From positions 9,187 through 73,186 of the forward strand of contig JBGAOY010000022.1 in NCBI GenBank assembly GCA_044221555.1: a stretch of DNA of 64,000 nt. Reading direction: 5' to 3'. The DNA comes from JAEUJM01 sp044221555. Its GTDB lineage: Bacteria; Actinomycetota; Acidimicrobiia; Acidimicrobiales; DATDAH01. Made by a program: the position numbers and the translations under genes. Positions 51,275 through 59,911 of this stretch are shown one piece after another. The notes beneath the pieces are model-generated. The model did not search any database and was not told the origin of the DNA. It worked only from the letters and a program-made list of their open reading frames with translations. Numbering within the stretch: the first letter of the stretch is position 1; every line of letters begins with the position of its first letter.

Positions 51275-52258
51275 ATGACCCACTGGCGGCGCCTCGGCGG
51301 GGCGATGGTCGCCCTGGTGCTGGTGTCGGTGGCCGGGACGATCGGTTACCTGGCCCTGGGGTTCGGCCCCCTCGACGCGGTGTACCAGACGGTCACCACG
51401 GTGTCGACGGTGGGCTTCCGCGAGGTCGAGCCGCTCACGCCCGCCGGCAAGGTCTTCACGATGGCCCTCATCCTCGTCGGGGTCGGGGCCGCGCTCTACG
51501 CCTTCAGCGTCCTCATCGAGACCTTCCTCGAGGGCCAGCTCAACGAACTGCTCGGGAGACGTCGCATGGAACAGTCGATCGCGTCGATGCGCGACCACGT
51601 CATCATCTGCGGGTGGGGCCGGGTGGGCCGCTCGATCGGCAGTGAGCTGGTCGACGGCAACCGAGACCTGGTGGTCGTCGAGCGCAACGAGGCCAAGCTG
51701 GACGGCGGCCCACCCGCGGTGGTGGGTGACGCCACCGAGGACGCGGTGCTTCGGGCCGCTGGCATCGAGCGGGCGTCGGCGCTGGTGGCCGCCGCCGACA
51801 GCGACGCGGCCAACTCGTTCATCGTGCTGAGTGCCCGCGCCCTCAACCCCGACCTGTTCATCGTCGCCCGCACCCGCAACGAGGACAGCGGCGACAAGCT
51901 CTACCGGTCGGGGGCCGACCGGGTCGTGAACCCGCAGAACATCGGCGGCGCCCGCATGGCCGCCTTCGTGCTGCGACCGCACGTCGCCGAGTTCCTCGAC
52001 GTCGTGATGCACGAGGGCACCCTGGAGTTCCGCCTCGAGGAGGTGGCGGTCACCGCGTCGTCGCCGATCGCGGGTCGGAGCCTTCGTGACACGCACATCC
52101 GGGACCGGACCGGCGCGCTGGTGCTCGCCCTGCGTGACGAGCGCGGCCAGTTCAGGACCAACCCCGACCCCGACGCCGAGGTGCGGGCCGGCCATGTGAT
52201 CATCGCCATCGGCACCCAGGACGAGCTGGACGCGCTGGTCGCCCTCGTCGGGGGCTAG
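51275..52258 (+). CDS. Potassium channel with RCK (TrkA-N/TrkA-C) domain
   Basis: The 327-residue protein has two membrane helices flanking a pore loop with the filter TVSTVGF (T45-V46-G47-F48), then VIICGWGRVGRS at 109-120, the nucleotide-binding motif of the TrkA-N domain, and a TrkA-C domain at the end. That is the MthK/KcsA-like two-helix channel with ligand gating. Its TAG stop overlaps the ClC stop on the other strand (CTAG), so the two genes share three bases. It belongs to an ion-transport cluster. Confidence 0.9.
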   Translation: MTHWRRLGGAMVALVLVSVAGTIGYLALGFGPLDAVYQTVTTVSTVGFREVEPLTPAGKVFTMALILVGVGAALYAFSVLIETFLEGQLNELLGRRRMEQSIASMRDHVIICGWGRVGRSIGSELVDGNRDLVVVERNEAKLDGGPPAVVGDATEDAVLRAAGIERASALVAAADSDAANSFIVLSARALNPDLFIVARTRNEDSGDKLYRSGADRVVNPQNIGGARMAAFVLRPHVAEFLDVVMHEGTLEFRLEEVAVTASSPIAGRSLRDTHIRDRTGALVLALRDERGQFRTNPDPDAEVRAGHVIIAIGTQDELDALVALVGG

Positions 52259-54072
52259 CGCCGCCGGAGCCGCGCGGGTGCGGTCCGCGCCCATCCCGAC
52301 TCGGACACCTCCTGGTGGCTCGCGGCGGCCCGTAGCCGCAGCAGGTCGACGCGCGTCACCATGCCCACGCAGCGCTCGTCGGTGTCGATCACCGGCAGGT
52401 GGGCGAGGTCCTCGTCCAGGAACCGGTGCAGCACCGACAGGGCGCTGTCGCCTGGTGCCGCGCCGGCCACCGGGGTGGTCGCCACCTCCGCAACCGTGGT
52501 GTCGGGGCCCGAGTCGCAGTCGAGCAGGTCGGCGGCGGTGACGATCCCGATGCAGCGGCCCGCTCCGTCGATCACGGGGAGGGCACCGTGGCCGGTGTCC
52601 TCGAACCGGTCCTCGGCACCGGCCACCGTGGTCGCGGCATCCACCGTGTCGACCGGCGCCGACATCACCTGGCGCACCGTCGTGGCCCGGAACACGTCGG
52701 GCTCGTACTCGCGGTGCACGCGCAGGCCCCGGCGTTGGAGCTTCTCGGTCATCAGACGGTCGCGCAACAGGGTGCCGGCCACCAGGTCGGCCACGACGGT
52801 GGCCAGCATCAGGGGCAGGATCACGTTGTAGTCGCGGGTCAGCTCGAAGACGAACACGATCGACGCGAACGCCGCCCCGGTGCTGGCGCCGAACGTGGCG
52901 GCCATGGCCACGAGGGCGAAGGCCTCCGGGGCCAAGTGGGCACCGGGCACCAGGTGGGCGAACAGCGCGCCCACGAGGGAGCCGAACCCGCTGCTGATGA
53001 GCAGCACGGGAGCGAGGGTTCCGCCCGAGGTGCCCGAGCCGAGGGCGAGCCACCAGGCCAGCAGCTTGGCGAGGACGATGGCGGCCACCACATCGAGGGC
53101 CAGGCGGCCGTTGACGATGTCGTCGATGACGCCGTAACCCACACCGAGGGCACGGGGGACGACCAGGCCCACCAGGCCGAAGGCCAGTCCACCGATCACC
53201 GGGTGCCAGAACTCGGCCACCGGGAGCCGCCGGTACCCGGCCTCGACCAGGAAGAGCCCCTGGCAGATCACCACCGCCAGCAGGCCACAGCCCAGGCCGA
53301 GGGCGACGTAGAACGGCAACTGGTCGAGGCCCGCGTAGTCGTGCGTCGGCACCGAGAACAGCGGGCCCTCGCCCAGGAGCAGGGTGTGCATGCCGGCGGC
53401 GACCGCACTGGCGACCACCAGGGGGATGAAGGCCCGGCTGGAGAACTCGAACAGCAGGAGCTCGATGGCCAGCACCACCGCGGCGAGAGGGGTGCCGAAG
53501 GTGGCGGCCATCCCGGCCGCGGCGCCGGCGGCCAGCAGGATCTTCCGCTCGGCCGGGCTCATCGACAGCACCTGGCCGAGCAGCGACCCGATGGCGCCGC
53601 CGGTGACGATGATGGGCCCTTCGGCGCCGAAGGGCCCACCGGTGCCGATGGCCACCGCCGCGGACAGGGGCTTGGCCACCGCGGTTCGGGGCTGGATGCG
53701 GCTCTGCCGGGTGAGCACGGCCTCCATGGCCTCGGGGATGCCGTGGCCGCGGATCACCGGCGACCATCGCGCCAGGAGGGCCACGACGAGCCCACCGAGC
53801 ATCGGGACGATCACCAGTCGGGGGCTGCGGGGCAGGTCGGCGAAGTCGGGGAGGTTCCACCCCCACTGCCCGAACAGGGCCACGTTGGTGATCGCCGCGA
53901 TCAGGTGGAGCAGCAGCCATGCCGCACAGCCCCCCAGCAGGCCCAGCACCGCGGCGAGGCACGTGAGGAAGGCCAGGCGCCCGGGGGGCGTACGTTGAGC
54001 ACCGTGGTGACGAGCCAGGCTCCGCAGGTGGCTGTCGATCCGTTGCCGCACTCGTCGAATATATCGTGTCAC
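52255..54072 (-). CDS. ClC family chloride channel or Cl-/H+ antiporter with CBS domains
   Basis: The 605-residue protein has about ten to eleven membrane helices with the ClC signatures GHGIPE (109-114) and GGPFGAEGPI near 145-154, whose Glu151 is the gating glutamate. Two CBS domains close the C terminus (VMSAPVDTVDAA and LPVIDTDERCVGMVTR). CBS domains often bind adenine nucleotides and control gating. The GTG at 54072 lies within a 15-bp palindrome; a GTG at 54051 may be the real start. It is divergent from a MarR gene, its likely regulator. Confidence 0.9.
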   Translation of the reverse strand: MTRYIRRVRQRIDSHLRSLARHHGAQRTPPGRLAFLTCLAAVLGLLGGCAAWLLLHLIAAITNVALFGQWGWNLPDFADLPRSPRLVIVPMLGGLVVALLARWSPVIRGHGIPEAMEAVLTRQSRIQPRTAVAKPLSAAVAIGTGGPFGAEGPIIVTGGAIGSLLGQVLSMSPAERKILLAAGAAAGMAATFGTPLAAVVLAIELLLFEFSSRAFIPLVVASAVAAGMHTLLLGEGPLFSVPTHDYAGLDQLPFYVALGLGCGLLAVVICQGLFLVEAGYRRLPVAEFWHPVIGGLAFGLVGLVVPRALGVGYGVIDDIVNGRLALDVVAAIVLAKLLAWWLALGSGTSGGTLAPVLLISSGFGSLVGALFAHLVPGAHLAPEAFALVAMAATFGASTGAAFASIVFVFELTRDYNVILPLMLATVVADLVAGTLLRDRLMTEKLQRRGLRVHREYEPDVFRATTVRQVMSAPVDTVDAATTVAGAEDRFEDTGHGALPVIDGAGRCIGIVTAADLLDCDSGPDTTVAEVATTPVAGAAPGDSALSVLHRFLDEDLAHLPVIDTDERCVGMVTRVDLLRLRAAASHQEVSESGWARTAPARLRRR

Positions 54073-54076
54073 GATA
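54062..54076. promoter_or_regulatory. Perfect 15-bp palindrome, likely MarR operator
   Basis: TATCGTG-T-CACGATA is a perfect inverted repeat, with nearby AT-rich bases (AATATATCG), in the space between the divergent ClC and MarR genes. MarR proteins bind dyads of this size. It overlaps the annotated GTG of the ClC gene, which suggests that the true ClC start may be the later GTG. Confidence 0.65.
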
Positions 54077-54110
54077 GAAATGGCCCGATGACCGGCACGC
54101 GGCGATCGCA

Positions 54111-54581
54111 GTGAGCGAACCGGCGGTCACGGACGAGCAGTACGAGCGCCTGCTCGAGCTCCGCACCGGGCTGCGCCGGTTCCTGGCGTGGAGCGAGGCG
54201 CAGGCCAAGGCCCAGGGCATCACGCCGGCCCAGCACCAGCTGCTGTTGGCGGTCCGGGGCCACCGCGGCGACCGACCCCCCACCGTCGGCGACGTGGCCG
54301 ACTCGCTGCTGCTGCGCCCGCACAGCGCCGGGGAGTTGGTCGACCGGGCCGTCGCCGCCGGCCTGGTCGAGCGGGTGCCGGATGAGCGGGACTCGCGGGT
54401 GGTGCGGGTGGCCCTGCTCCCCGAGGGTGCCCGCCGTCTCGAGGCGCTGGCCGCCGCCCACCACGAGGAGCTGGCCCGTCTGGCGCCGCAGCTCCGCCCC
54501 CTGTGGGACGGCCTCGACGGGGATGCTCCCGGCCCCGGCCCCGGCACCCGCCCCCGACCGTCGGCGCCGTCAGGCCGCTGA
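54111..54581 (+). CDS. MarR family transcriptional regulator
   Basis: The 156-residue protein has a winged helix with PTVGDVADSLLLRPHSAGELVDRAVAAGLVER and the wing DERDSRVVRVALLPEG. A Pro/Gly-rich tail of about 20 residues ends it. The GTG start is 35 bases from the palindrome over the ClC start, so the ClC gene and its own promoter are the likely targets. Its 3' end overlaps the stop of the antiporter gene by 12 bases. Confidence 0.88.
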   Translation: MSEPAVTDEQYERLLELRTGLRRFLAWSEAQAKAQGITPAQHQLLLAVRGHRGDRPPTVGDVADSLLLRPHSAGELVDRAVAAGLVERVPDERDSRVVRVALLPEGARRLEALAAAHHEELARLAPQLRPLWDGLDGDAPGPGPGTRPRPSAPSGR

Positions 54582-55739
54582 CGGCACCGGCCGCCCCGCG
54601 AACCGGGCCGCGACCGGGCCGGCGATGGCGGTCAGCAGCACGAAGGCCGCGGCCAGCGCCTCCAGGTCGTCGCCGTCGGCCAGGGTGACGCCGAGGCTGG
54701 CGATCACGATCGAGAACTCGCCCCGTGCGATCAAGGTGGCTCCGGCCCGGAGTCGCCCTGGCCGTCCGGCACCCGACCGGGCCGCGGCCACCCACCCGGT
54801 GGTCAGCTTCCCGGCGGCGGCCACCAGGGCGAGGGCGGCCGCGGGTGCCAGCGCGCCGGCCAGGTCACCCGGGCGGATCTGGAACGAGAAGAACAGGAAG
54901 AAGACCGCGGCGAAGAGATCGCGCAGCGGGCCGATCAACGCGCCGGCCCGGTGCTGGACCGGCCCGGACAGGGCGATCCCCACGAGGAACGCCCCGATGG
55001 CGGCCGACACCTGCAGGCGCTGGGCCAGACCGCCCACCAGCAGGGTGAGCCCGAACACGGCGAGCAGGAGCGCCTCGTCCGACCCGCCGGCCAGGGCCCT
55101 GCTGAGACGCTCACCGAAGCGCAGGGCACTGAGCAGGATCAGGACCACGGCCACCGCCGCCACCATCACGGTGACCACGGTGGTCAAGGCGTCCTTGCCG
55201 ATCACCAGAGCCGCCGCCACAGGGAGGTAGAGGGCCATGGCCAGGTCCTCGATGACCAGCAGGTTCAAGATCGCCGGCGTCTCGCGGTTGCCCATCCGAC
55301 CGAGGTCGCCGACCACCTTGGCCACGATGCCCGACGAGCTGACCCAGGTCACCCCGCCGAGCAACACGGCGGCGACCGGCTCCCACCCGAGCACGAGCCC
55401 CATGAGGAACCCCGGTGTGAAGTTGAGGACGGCGTCGACCACACCGGGGACGCCGCCGGTGCGGAGGCCCTGGCGGAGCTCGTCGGCGGTGTACTCGAGG
55501 CCGAGGGTCAACAGCAGCAGCAGCACGCCGATCTCGGCGACGGTGGCGATGAAGTCCTCGCTCACGTCGAGCGGCGCCACGCCGCCGCGGCCGACCGCGA
55601 GCCCCGCGACGATGTAGAAGGGGATGGGGGTGATCCCCACCCGTGCGGCCAGGCGGGCCAGCGCGGCGAGCACCAGGGCCACGGCCCCGATCTCGACGAA
55701 CACCACGGATGCCTCCGCGCTGGCGGCGGCGAAGGGCAC
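54570..55739 (-). CDS. Monovalent cation:proton antiporter (CPA2 type, KhtU-like)
   Basis: The 389-residue protein has about 12 membrane helices of the CPA2/KefB fold, with GVLLLLLTLGLEYTADELRQ and GGVTWVSSSGIVAKVV as family motifs. It lacks the C-terminal TrkA-N domain of KefB. A soluble TrkA-C protein is encoded directly upstream; its stop shares one base with the GTG start here. This is the gene pair layout of KhtTU-type K+/H+ antiporters, and potassium export at high pH or under electrophile stress is the inferred role. Confidence 0.88.
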   Translation of the reverse strand: MPFAAASAEASVVFVEIGAVALVLAALARLAARVGITPIPFYIVAGLAVGRGGVAPLDVSEDFIATVAEIGVLLLLLTLGLEYTADELRQGLRTGGVPGVVDAVLNFTPGFLMGLVLGWEPVAAVLLGGVTWVSSSGIVAKVVGDLGRMGNRETPAILNLLVIEDLAMALYLPVAAALVIGKDALTTVVTVMVAAVAVVLILLSALRFGERLSRALAGGSDEALLLAVFGLTLLVGGLAQRLQVSAAIGAFLVGIALSGPVQHRAGALIGPLRDLFAAVFFLFFSFQIRPGDLAGALAPAAALALVAAAGKLTTGWVAAARSGAGRPGRLRAGATLIARGEFSIVIASLGVTLADGDDLEALAAAFVLLTAIAGPVAARFAGRPVPSAA

Positions 55740-56224
55740 TACGACCCCAGGAGTCGGTGCAGCGCGCCCAACCCGTCCGGGGTGGCGACCGCGACCAGCA
55801 CGTCGCCGGCGACCAGACGTTCCTCGGGACCCGGCGAGGCGATGGTGGTGTCACCGCGCACGATGGCGACGATCGACGCCGTGGTCTCGCTCCGGAACCG
55901 GCCGTCGGCGATGGTCGCGCCCGCGGCGGGGGAGTCGTGGGGGACCCGGAGCCAGTCGATGGCCAGCCCCTCGACCTGCTGCTGCACCACGTCGGCCACG
56001 GTCTCGCTCACGTGGCTGACACCCAGCACCTCGGCGAGGGTCCTGGTGTCGTCGGGTGAGAGGCGCAGGACGGTGCGGCAGTCATCGGGGCGGCGGCGGT
56101 CGGCGACCGCGATCTCGCGCCGGCCGCCACGGTGGGTCAGCACCACCACCCGGTCGCCGGCGGCGGTGACGAATTCGTGCCGCACACCCACGCCGGGGAG
56201 CAGGGTCTCGTCGATGTCGGGCAA
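55739..56224 (-). CDS. TrkA-C domain regulatory subunit of the antiporter (KhtT-like)
   Basis: The 161-residue protein has an N-terminal KhtT-like region (LLPGVGVRHEFVTAAGDRVVVLTHRGGRRE) and a C-terminal TrkA-C domain (GATIADGRFRSETTASIVAIVRG to VLVAVATPDGL). It would gate the antiporter encoded next. The two genes overlap by one base. The 228-base gap upstream, to the secreted protein's stop, shows no gene. Confidence 0.87.
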   Translation of the reverse strand: MPDIDETLLPGVGVRHEFVTAAGDRVVVLTHRGGRREIAVADRRRPDDCRTVLRLSPDDTRTLAEVLGVSHVSETVADVVQQQVEGLAIDWLRVPHDSPAAGATIADGRFRSETTASIVAIVRGDTTIASPGPEERLVAGDVLVAVATPDGLGALHRLLGS

Positions 56225-56452
56225 CGTGGCCTCTCACGTTCGCGGTCCAGTCGTGCGCGGGCGCGCCGAAGAGCGGCCGCGCGTTGGTTGTCTACCCAGG
56301 ATCACGACCTCCATGCCCGATCCGGCCCACGACGGCGAGCGGATGGTCCGGCGAGGCGGGTGTGCAGGCTCCGGCCCAGGGCGAGTGCTGCGCCAGGAAC
56401 CTTCTCGTGGAGCAGGCCCAGCCCGCGTCGCGGGACCGGGTCGCTCCGGGGT

Positions 56453-57355
56453 TCAGCCCGTGAAGCCGGGGTTGGCGGGCAGGGCCGGCGCCGGCCGGGT
56501 CACCGACACGGGCGATCCGGCGATCTGCAGCACCCGGGCGGTCGAGGACGGTGGGATGAGCTCGGAGCCGAGTCCCTGCACCGGGCCCTGCCCGCCCGGA
56601 CCCTGTCCGGTCGGCGTGCCCTCAGGGCAGTTCGGGAGGGCGAGGTCGACGGTGAGCAGCCCGGGCAGGTAGGCCGACAGTGACAGCAGCGTGCTGGCCG
56701 GGAGTTGGCTCAGTGCCTGGAGCTGCAGCCGCAGCCCCACCGCGGTGCCGAGGTGGGCGCCCAGCGACGGGGTGGGCAGATCGGACACCGCCGCGCCGAC
56801 AGCCGCGGTCACCGGCTGGAGGTTGGTGGCGATCACCTGCAGGACTCGACAGACCGAGGTGGTCACCGTGGTGACGATCTGGTCGGCGGTGTCGCGCAGG
56901 TCGTCGATCGCGGCCAGCCCACCCGGCAGACCCTGGCCGGTGGGCGAGGGGAGTGAGCCCACCGCGCCGAGCGCCCCGAGGACCGCGCCGGGATCGGTGC
57001 CGGTGGGCGTTGCCGCGCCTCCCGATGCCGAGCCGGACCCGGGAACGCCCGGGAGCGCGGTCGACGGGCCCGGGGTGCCTGCGGGCGAGGGCAGGGAGAG
57101 GCCGCCACCAGCCCCCGCTCCCGGCGGCGGATCCGGGAGCGGGAGCGGGGGAAGGGTGGGCGGAGCGGGTGTCGGCGCGGGCGCGGGGGCGGGCACCGGG
57201 AGTGGCGGCAGCGGGGGCACCGGTGGCAGGGGCGGGATCGGGACGGGCAACGGCGGCACCGTGACCGGAGGGATGCCGGTCGCGGCGATCGCGGGGCTCG
57301 CCACCGACAGGCAGGCACCGACCAGCAGAGCGGCCGTCAACGAACGCAGCTTCAC
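56453..57355 (-). CDS. Secreted proline-rich protein
   Basis: From GTG 57355, with GAGGAG eight bases upstream, the protein is 300 residues. It opens with VKLRSLTAALLVGACLSVASPAIA, a signal peptide likely cleaved after AIA. Then comes a long Pro/Val/Ala-rich region of PPLP and PAPAP units and a Gly-rich linker. The C-terminal half is helical, with two cysteines (SVCRVL and LPNCPEG) that may form a disulfide. It is presumably exported to the cell wall. No family is recognised. A consensus-like promoter precedes it. Confidence 0.65.
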   Translation of the reverse strand: MKLRSLTAALLVGACLSVASPAIAATGIPPVTVPPLPVPIPPLPPVPPLPPLPVPAPAPAPTPAPPTLPPLPLPDPPPGAGAGGGLSLPSPAGTPGPSTALPGVPGSGSASGGAATPTGTDPGAVLGALGAVGSLPSPTGQGLPGGLAAIDDLRDTADQIVTTVTTSVCRVLQVIATNLQPVTAAVGAAVSDLPTPSLGAHLGTAVGLRLQLQALSQLPASTLLSLSAYLPGLLTVDLALPNCPEGTPTGQGPGGQGPVQGLGSELIPPSSTARVLQIAGSPVSVTRPAPALPANPGFTG

Positions 57356-57405
57356 GATGTGCTCCTCGTCGCTCCGGCCCGTCCGCCGGGCCCGATGCTG
57401 CGACA

Positions 57406-57432
57406 ATATTACACCTACTATCAGATTGTCAA
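57406..57432 (-). promoter_or_regulatory. Housekeeping-type promoter of the secreted proline-rich protein
   Basis: The minus strand has a perfect TTGACA at 57432-57427 and TAATAT at 57411-57406 with a 15-base spacer. This is a rare AT-rich island in very GC-rich DNA. GACAAT and ATTGTC at 57402 and 57425 also form an inverted repeat that a repressor could bind. The start codon lies about 45 bases downstream of the predicted transcription start. Confidence 0.6.
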
Positions 57433-57514
57433 CCAGACGGTGACAGGACTCCGAGTGGCGGCCCGCCGCATCGAGGCCCGGCCTTCGCCACGGTGCCGGT
57501 GGTCGCCCCGGACC

Positions 57515-58282
57515 TCATCGACCCAAGCGGGCGGCCAACCAGAGGGCGTCGTGCCAGCCGTCGCCCCCGATGTCGTTGTTGAAGTAGGCGTAGGCATCGC
57601 AGCCCTCGTCCAGCCATCCGGCGATCCGTTCGGCCGGGCGCCACAACCGTCGACCGCCGTAGCGGCCCAGGTACTTCTCGGTGCGGGCGCGGGGTCCGTG
57701 GAACCGCACGTAGGCCCAGTCCGTGGTGCGGACCCACGGATGATCGGCCAGCAGGTCATGGACGCACAGCGCAGCACCGTGGCGGGCCAGGGTGTCGAAC
57801 ACGTCGTCGTGCAGCCAGGTGGGATCGCGCACCTCCACCGCCCAGCGCAGGCGGTCGGGGGCGGCGTCGAGGAACTCGTCGAGCCGGGACACGTTGCGGT
57901 GCCATCGGGGCGGGAGTTGCAGGAGGTTGGGGCCCAGGTGGGCGCCCAGCCGCTCGACCCGCTCGAGGTGGTGGGCCAGCCAGGTGGATGCGTCGCGCAG
58001 CTTGCGGCGGTGACTGCCGTACTGGCCCACCTTCACCGAGTAGACGAAGCCGGGAGGGGCCTGCTGGGCCCAGTGGTCGACGGTCTCGGGGGGCGGCAGA
58101 CGGTAGAAGGTGTTGTTGATCTCGACGGTGTCGAGGTGCGCGGCGTAGTGCGCGAACCACCGGCGCTGGGGCAACCCGGGCGGGTAGACGGTTCCCCGCC
58201 AGTCGCGGTAGACCCACCCCGAGCAGCCGACACGGGCGCGCCCGCGCGCTCTCGTCGGCCCCACCTCTGTCGTGGTGGTCAC
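57515..58282 (-). CDS. DUF72 family protein (YecE-like)
   Basis: The 255-residue protein has the DUF72 pattern: VGCSGWVYRDWRGTVYPPGLPQRRWFAHYA at the start, then DTVEINNTFYRLPP, PNLLQLPP and VEVRDPTW, and DYAYVRFHG-like TDWAYVRFHGPR near the end, with AYAYFNND. The fold is a TIM barrel; the biochemical role is not established. It is flanked by the secreted protein and a SHOCT protein, with no operon link. Confidence 0.9.
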   Translation of the reverse strand: MTTTTEVGPTRARGRARVGCSGWVYRDWRGTVYPPGLPQRRWFAHYAAHLDTVEINNTFYRLPPPETVDHWAQQAPPGFVYSVKVGQYGSHRRKLRDASTWLAHHLERVERLGAHLGPNLLQLPPRWHRNVSRLDEFLDAAPDRLRWAVEVRDPTWLHDDVFDTLARHGAALCVHDLLADHPWVRTTDWAYVRFHGPRARTEKYLGRYGGRRLWRPAERIAGWLDEGCDAYAYFNNDIGGDGWHDALWLAARLGR

Positions 58283-58364
58283 GGGCCCGGTGGACCACTG
58301 ACGGCGACCACGCCACGACCGAGGCGATGACCGGCGCGCCCGCCGACCATCGCCTCGCGGTGGG

Positions 58365-58691
58365 TCAGATCCCGAGGATCTTGGCCTTGGCGGCGGCGAA
58401 CTCCTCGTCGGTGAGCAGACCCTGCGCCTTCAGCTCGCCCAGGCGGGCGATCTCGTCCACCGGGCTGGCCTCGGCCGCCGGCGCGGGAGCAGGCGCCGGT
58501 GCCGGCGGCGGTGCCGCGTACTGCTGCTGGGGCGCAGCCTGCTCCTGGTAGGCCTGCTCGCGGTCGGCGTAGATCTGGGCGTCGCGGCTGGCATACTTCT
58601 CGGCCTGGCGGCGCTGCACGCGGCCGCTCACGGCGGTGGCGGTGCCGGCGACGACGGCCGTGCGGGCCACGCCTCGGAGTAGTCCTGGCAT
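58365..58691 (-). CDS. SHOCT domain protein
   Basis: The 108-residue protein begins with a short hydrophobic stretch (GVARTAVVAGTATAVSG), then a Gln/Tyr-rich region, an Ala/Pro spacer, and ends with the SHOCT motif (VDEIARLGELKAQGLLTDEEFAAAKAKILGI, about residues 78-108). SHOCT is a short C-terminal oligomerisation-type helix pair. It lies just downstream of the DUF6325 gene, a pairing seen in other actinobacteria. AGGAG precedes the ATG. Confidence 0.88.
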   Translation of the reverse strand: MPGLLRGVARTAVVAGTATAVSGRVQRRQAEKYASRDAQIYADREQAYQEQAAPQQQYAAPPPAPAPAPAPAAEASPVDEIARLGELKAQGLLTDEEFAAAKAKILGI

Positions 58692-58741
58692 GTGTGTGTC
58701 TCCTGTGTGTTCTGAGCGAGTGGTTCGTTCGGGCGGTTCGG

Positions 58742-59185
58742 TCAGTCCGCGGCTTCGAGCGCGTCCAGCGCGTCGAGCACATCGGCGGCGTTGATGCGGG
58801 CGGAGGCGATGAGCTCGCCGCCGGCCCGGCGGACGGCACCCACGAAGGGGGCGGCCCAGGCGTTCTCGTAGACGAGCAGGGCGCCCAGCTTGCCAGGCTC
58901 CAGGGCGTCGCCGGCGGCGACGATGTCCTCGTCGTCGAGGATGCCCGACTGGGCGCCGGCGATGGCGCTGAAGTCGCCCGCCGCCTCGGCGGCGACGTCG
59001 GCCAGGTCGACGGCCGCGACGGTGCCGTCGAGGTCCTTCGCCAGGAGGGCCACGTCGAAGAGTCGGATGGTGCCGCTCTCGACGAGGTCAAGTACGGCGG
59101 CGGCGGCTTCGCCGCGGACCTTGTCGGGGTCGAGCTCGATGAGGATGAAGTCGATCGGACCGATCGCTTCGGCGTCCGTGGTCAC
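58742..59185 (-). CDS. DUF6325 family protein
   Basis: The GTG at 59185 has AGGAG upstream and yields 147 residues. IGPIDFILIELDPDKVRGE and later LLVYENAWAAPFVGAVRRAGGELIASARI are the recognised pieces of this family, in which SHOCT proteins are often encoded next door. It is soluble and acidic, of unknown role, perhaps membrane-associated through its SHOCT partner. The reading frame extends upstream to 59260, but no ribosome site supports it. Confidence 0.82.
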   Translation of the reverse strand: MTTDAEAIGPIDFILIELDPDKVRGEAAAAVLDLVESGTIRLFDVALLAKDLDGTVAAVDLADVAAEAAGDFSAIAGAQSGILDDEDIVAAGDALEPGKLGALLVYENAWAAPFVGAVRRAGGELIASARINAADVLDALDALEAAD

Positions 59186-59290
59186 CAGCGGGGCTCCTGT
59201 CTGTTGACGATCTCTTGATGTCGGGGCGAGGGTAACCCAGCGACTCCACTTGGTCACCACCCGGAATGGGCGAGGTGGGCGCGGCCGTGC

Positions 59291-59911
59291 TCAGCGGGGG
59301 AACGCGGCGCGCACGTCGGCCAGGAACGGCCCGAGAACGGTGCTGACCTGCTCGGCGGCCGTCGCTGGCGGCACCGTCGGCACGGTGGCGTGGCTGATGG
59401 CCAGACGCACGAGCAACTCGCACACGAGGCGGGTCTCGGTGACCGGGAGCTCTGGCCAGTCCCTGCGCACGAACTCGGTGAGGCGATCCGTGCTGGTGAG
59501 CAGGATGGGCAGGCCCGCGGAGCTGGCCACCAGGGCGTGGAGGCCTTCTGCGCCGGTGGCGGCTTCGAGGGCGCGTACGAGGGGGTGCTCGGCAGCGAGC
59601 TCGAGGAACACGCGGAAGGCGTCCTCGAGTGCACCCCCGAGGTCGTCGGGACGTGCGCCGACCACCCGCTCGATCTCGTCGAGGAACTGCTCGGAGGCCC
59701 ACAGGACGTAGGCCTGGGCCAACTCGTCGCGGGTGCCGAACTCGTTGTAGAGCGTCTGGCGGCTGACCCCGGCCTCGCTGGCGATCTGGGCCATGGTGAT
59801 CGACGCCCACGGTCGGGCCCCGGCCAGGGTGTCGACCGCACCGAACACGGTGGTGCGCAGCAGCTCCTTCGATGCCGCCGCGTAGCCGCGGGGCGGTCGA
59901 TGGGCGCTCAC
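59291..59911 (-). CDS. TetR family regulator of the alkane hydroxylase operon
   Basis: The 206-residue protein has a TetR helix-turn-helix (ITMAQIASEAGVSRQTLYNEFGTRDELAQAY) and a helical effector domain. Its GTG overlaps the AlkB stop as GTGA, so the regulator is made from the alkB message. TetR genes coupled to alkB in this way are common in actinobacteria and respond to alkanes or their products. The likely operator lies at 61141-61172. Confidence 0.9.
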   Translation of the reverse strand: MSAHRPPRGYAAASKELLRTTVFGAVDTLAGARPWASITMAQIASEAGVSRQTLYNEFGTRDELAQAYVLWASEQFLDEIERVVGARPDDLGGALEDAFRVFLELAAEHPLVRALEAATGAEGLHALVASSAGLPILLTSTDRLTEFVRRDWPELPVTETRLVCELLVRLAISHATVPTVPPATAAEQVSTVLGPFLADVRAAFPR

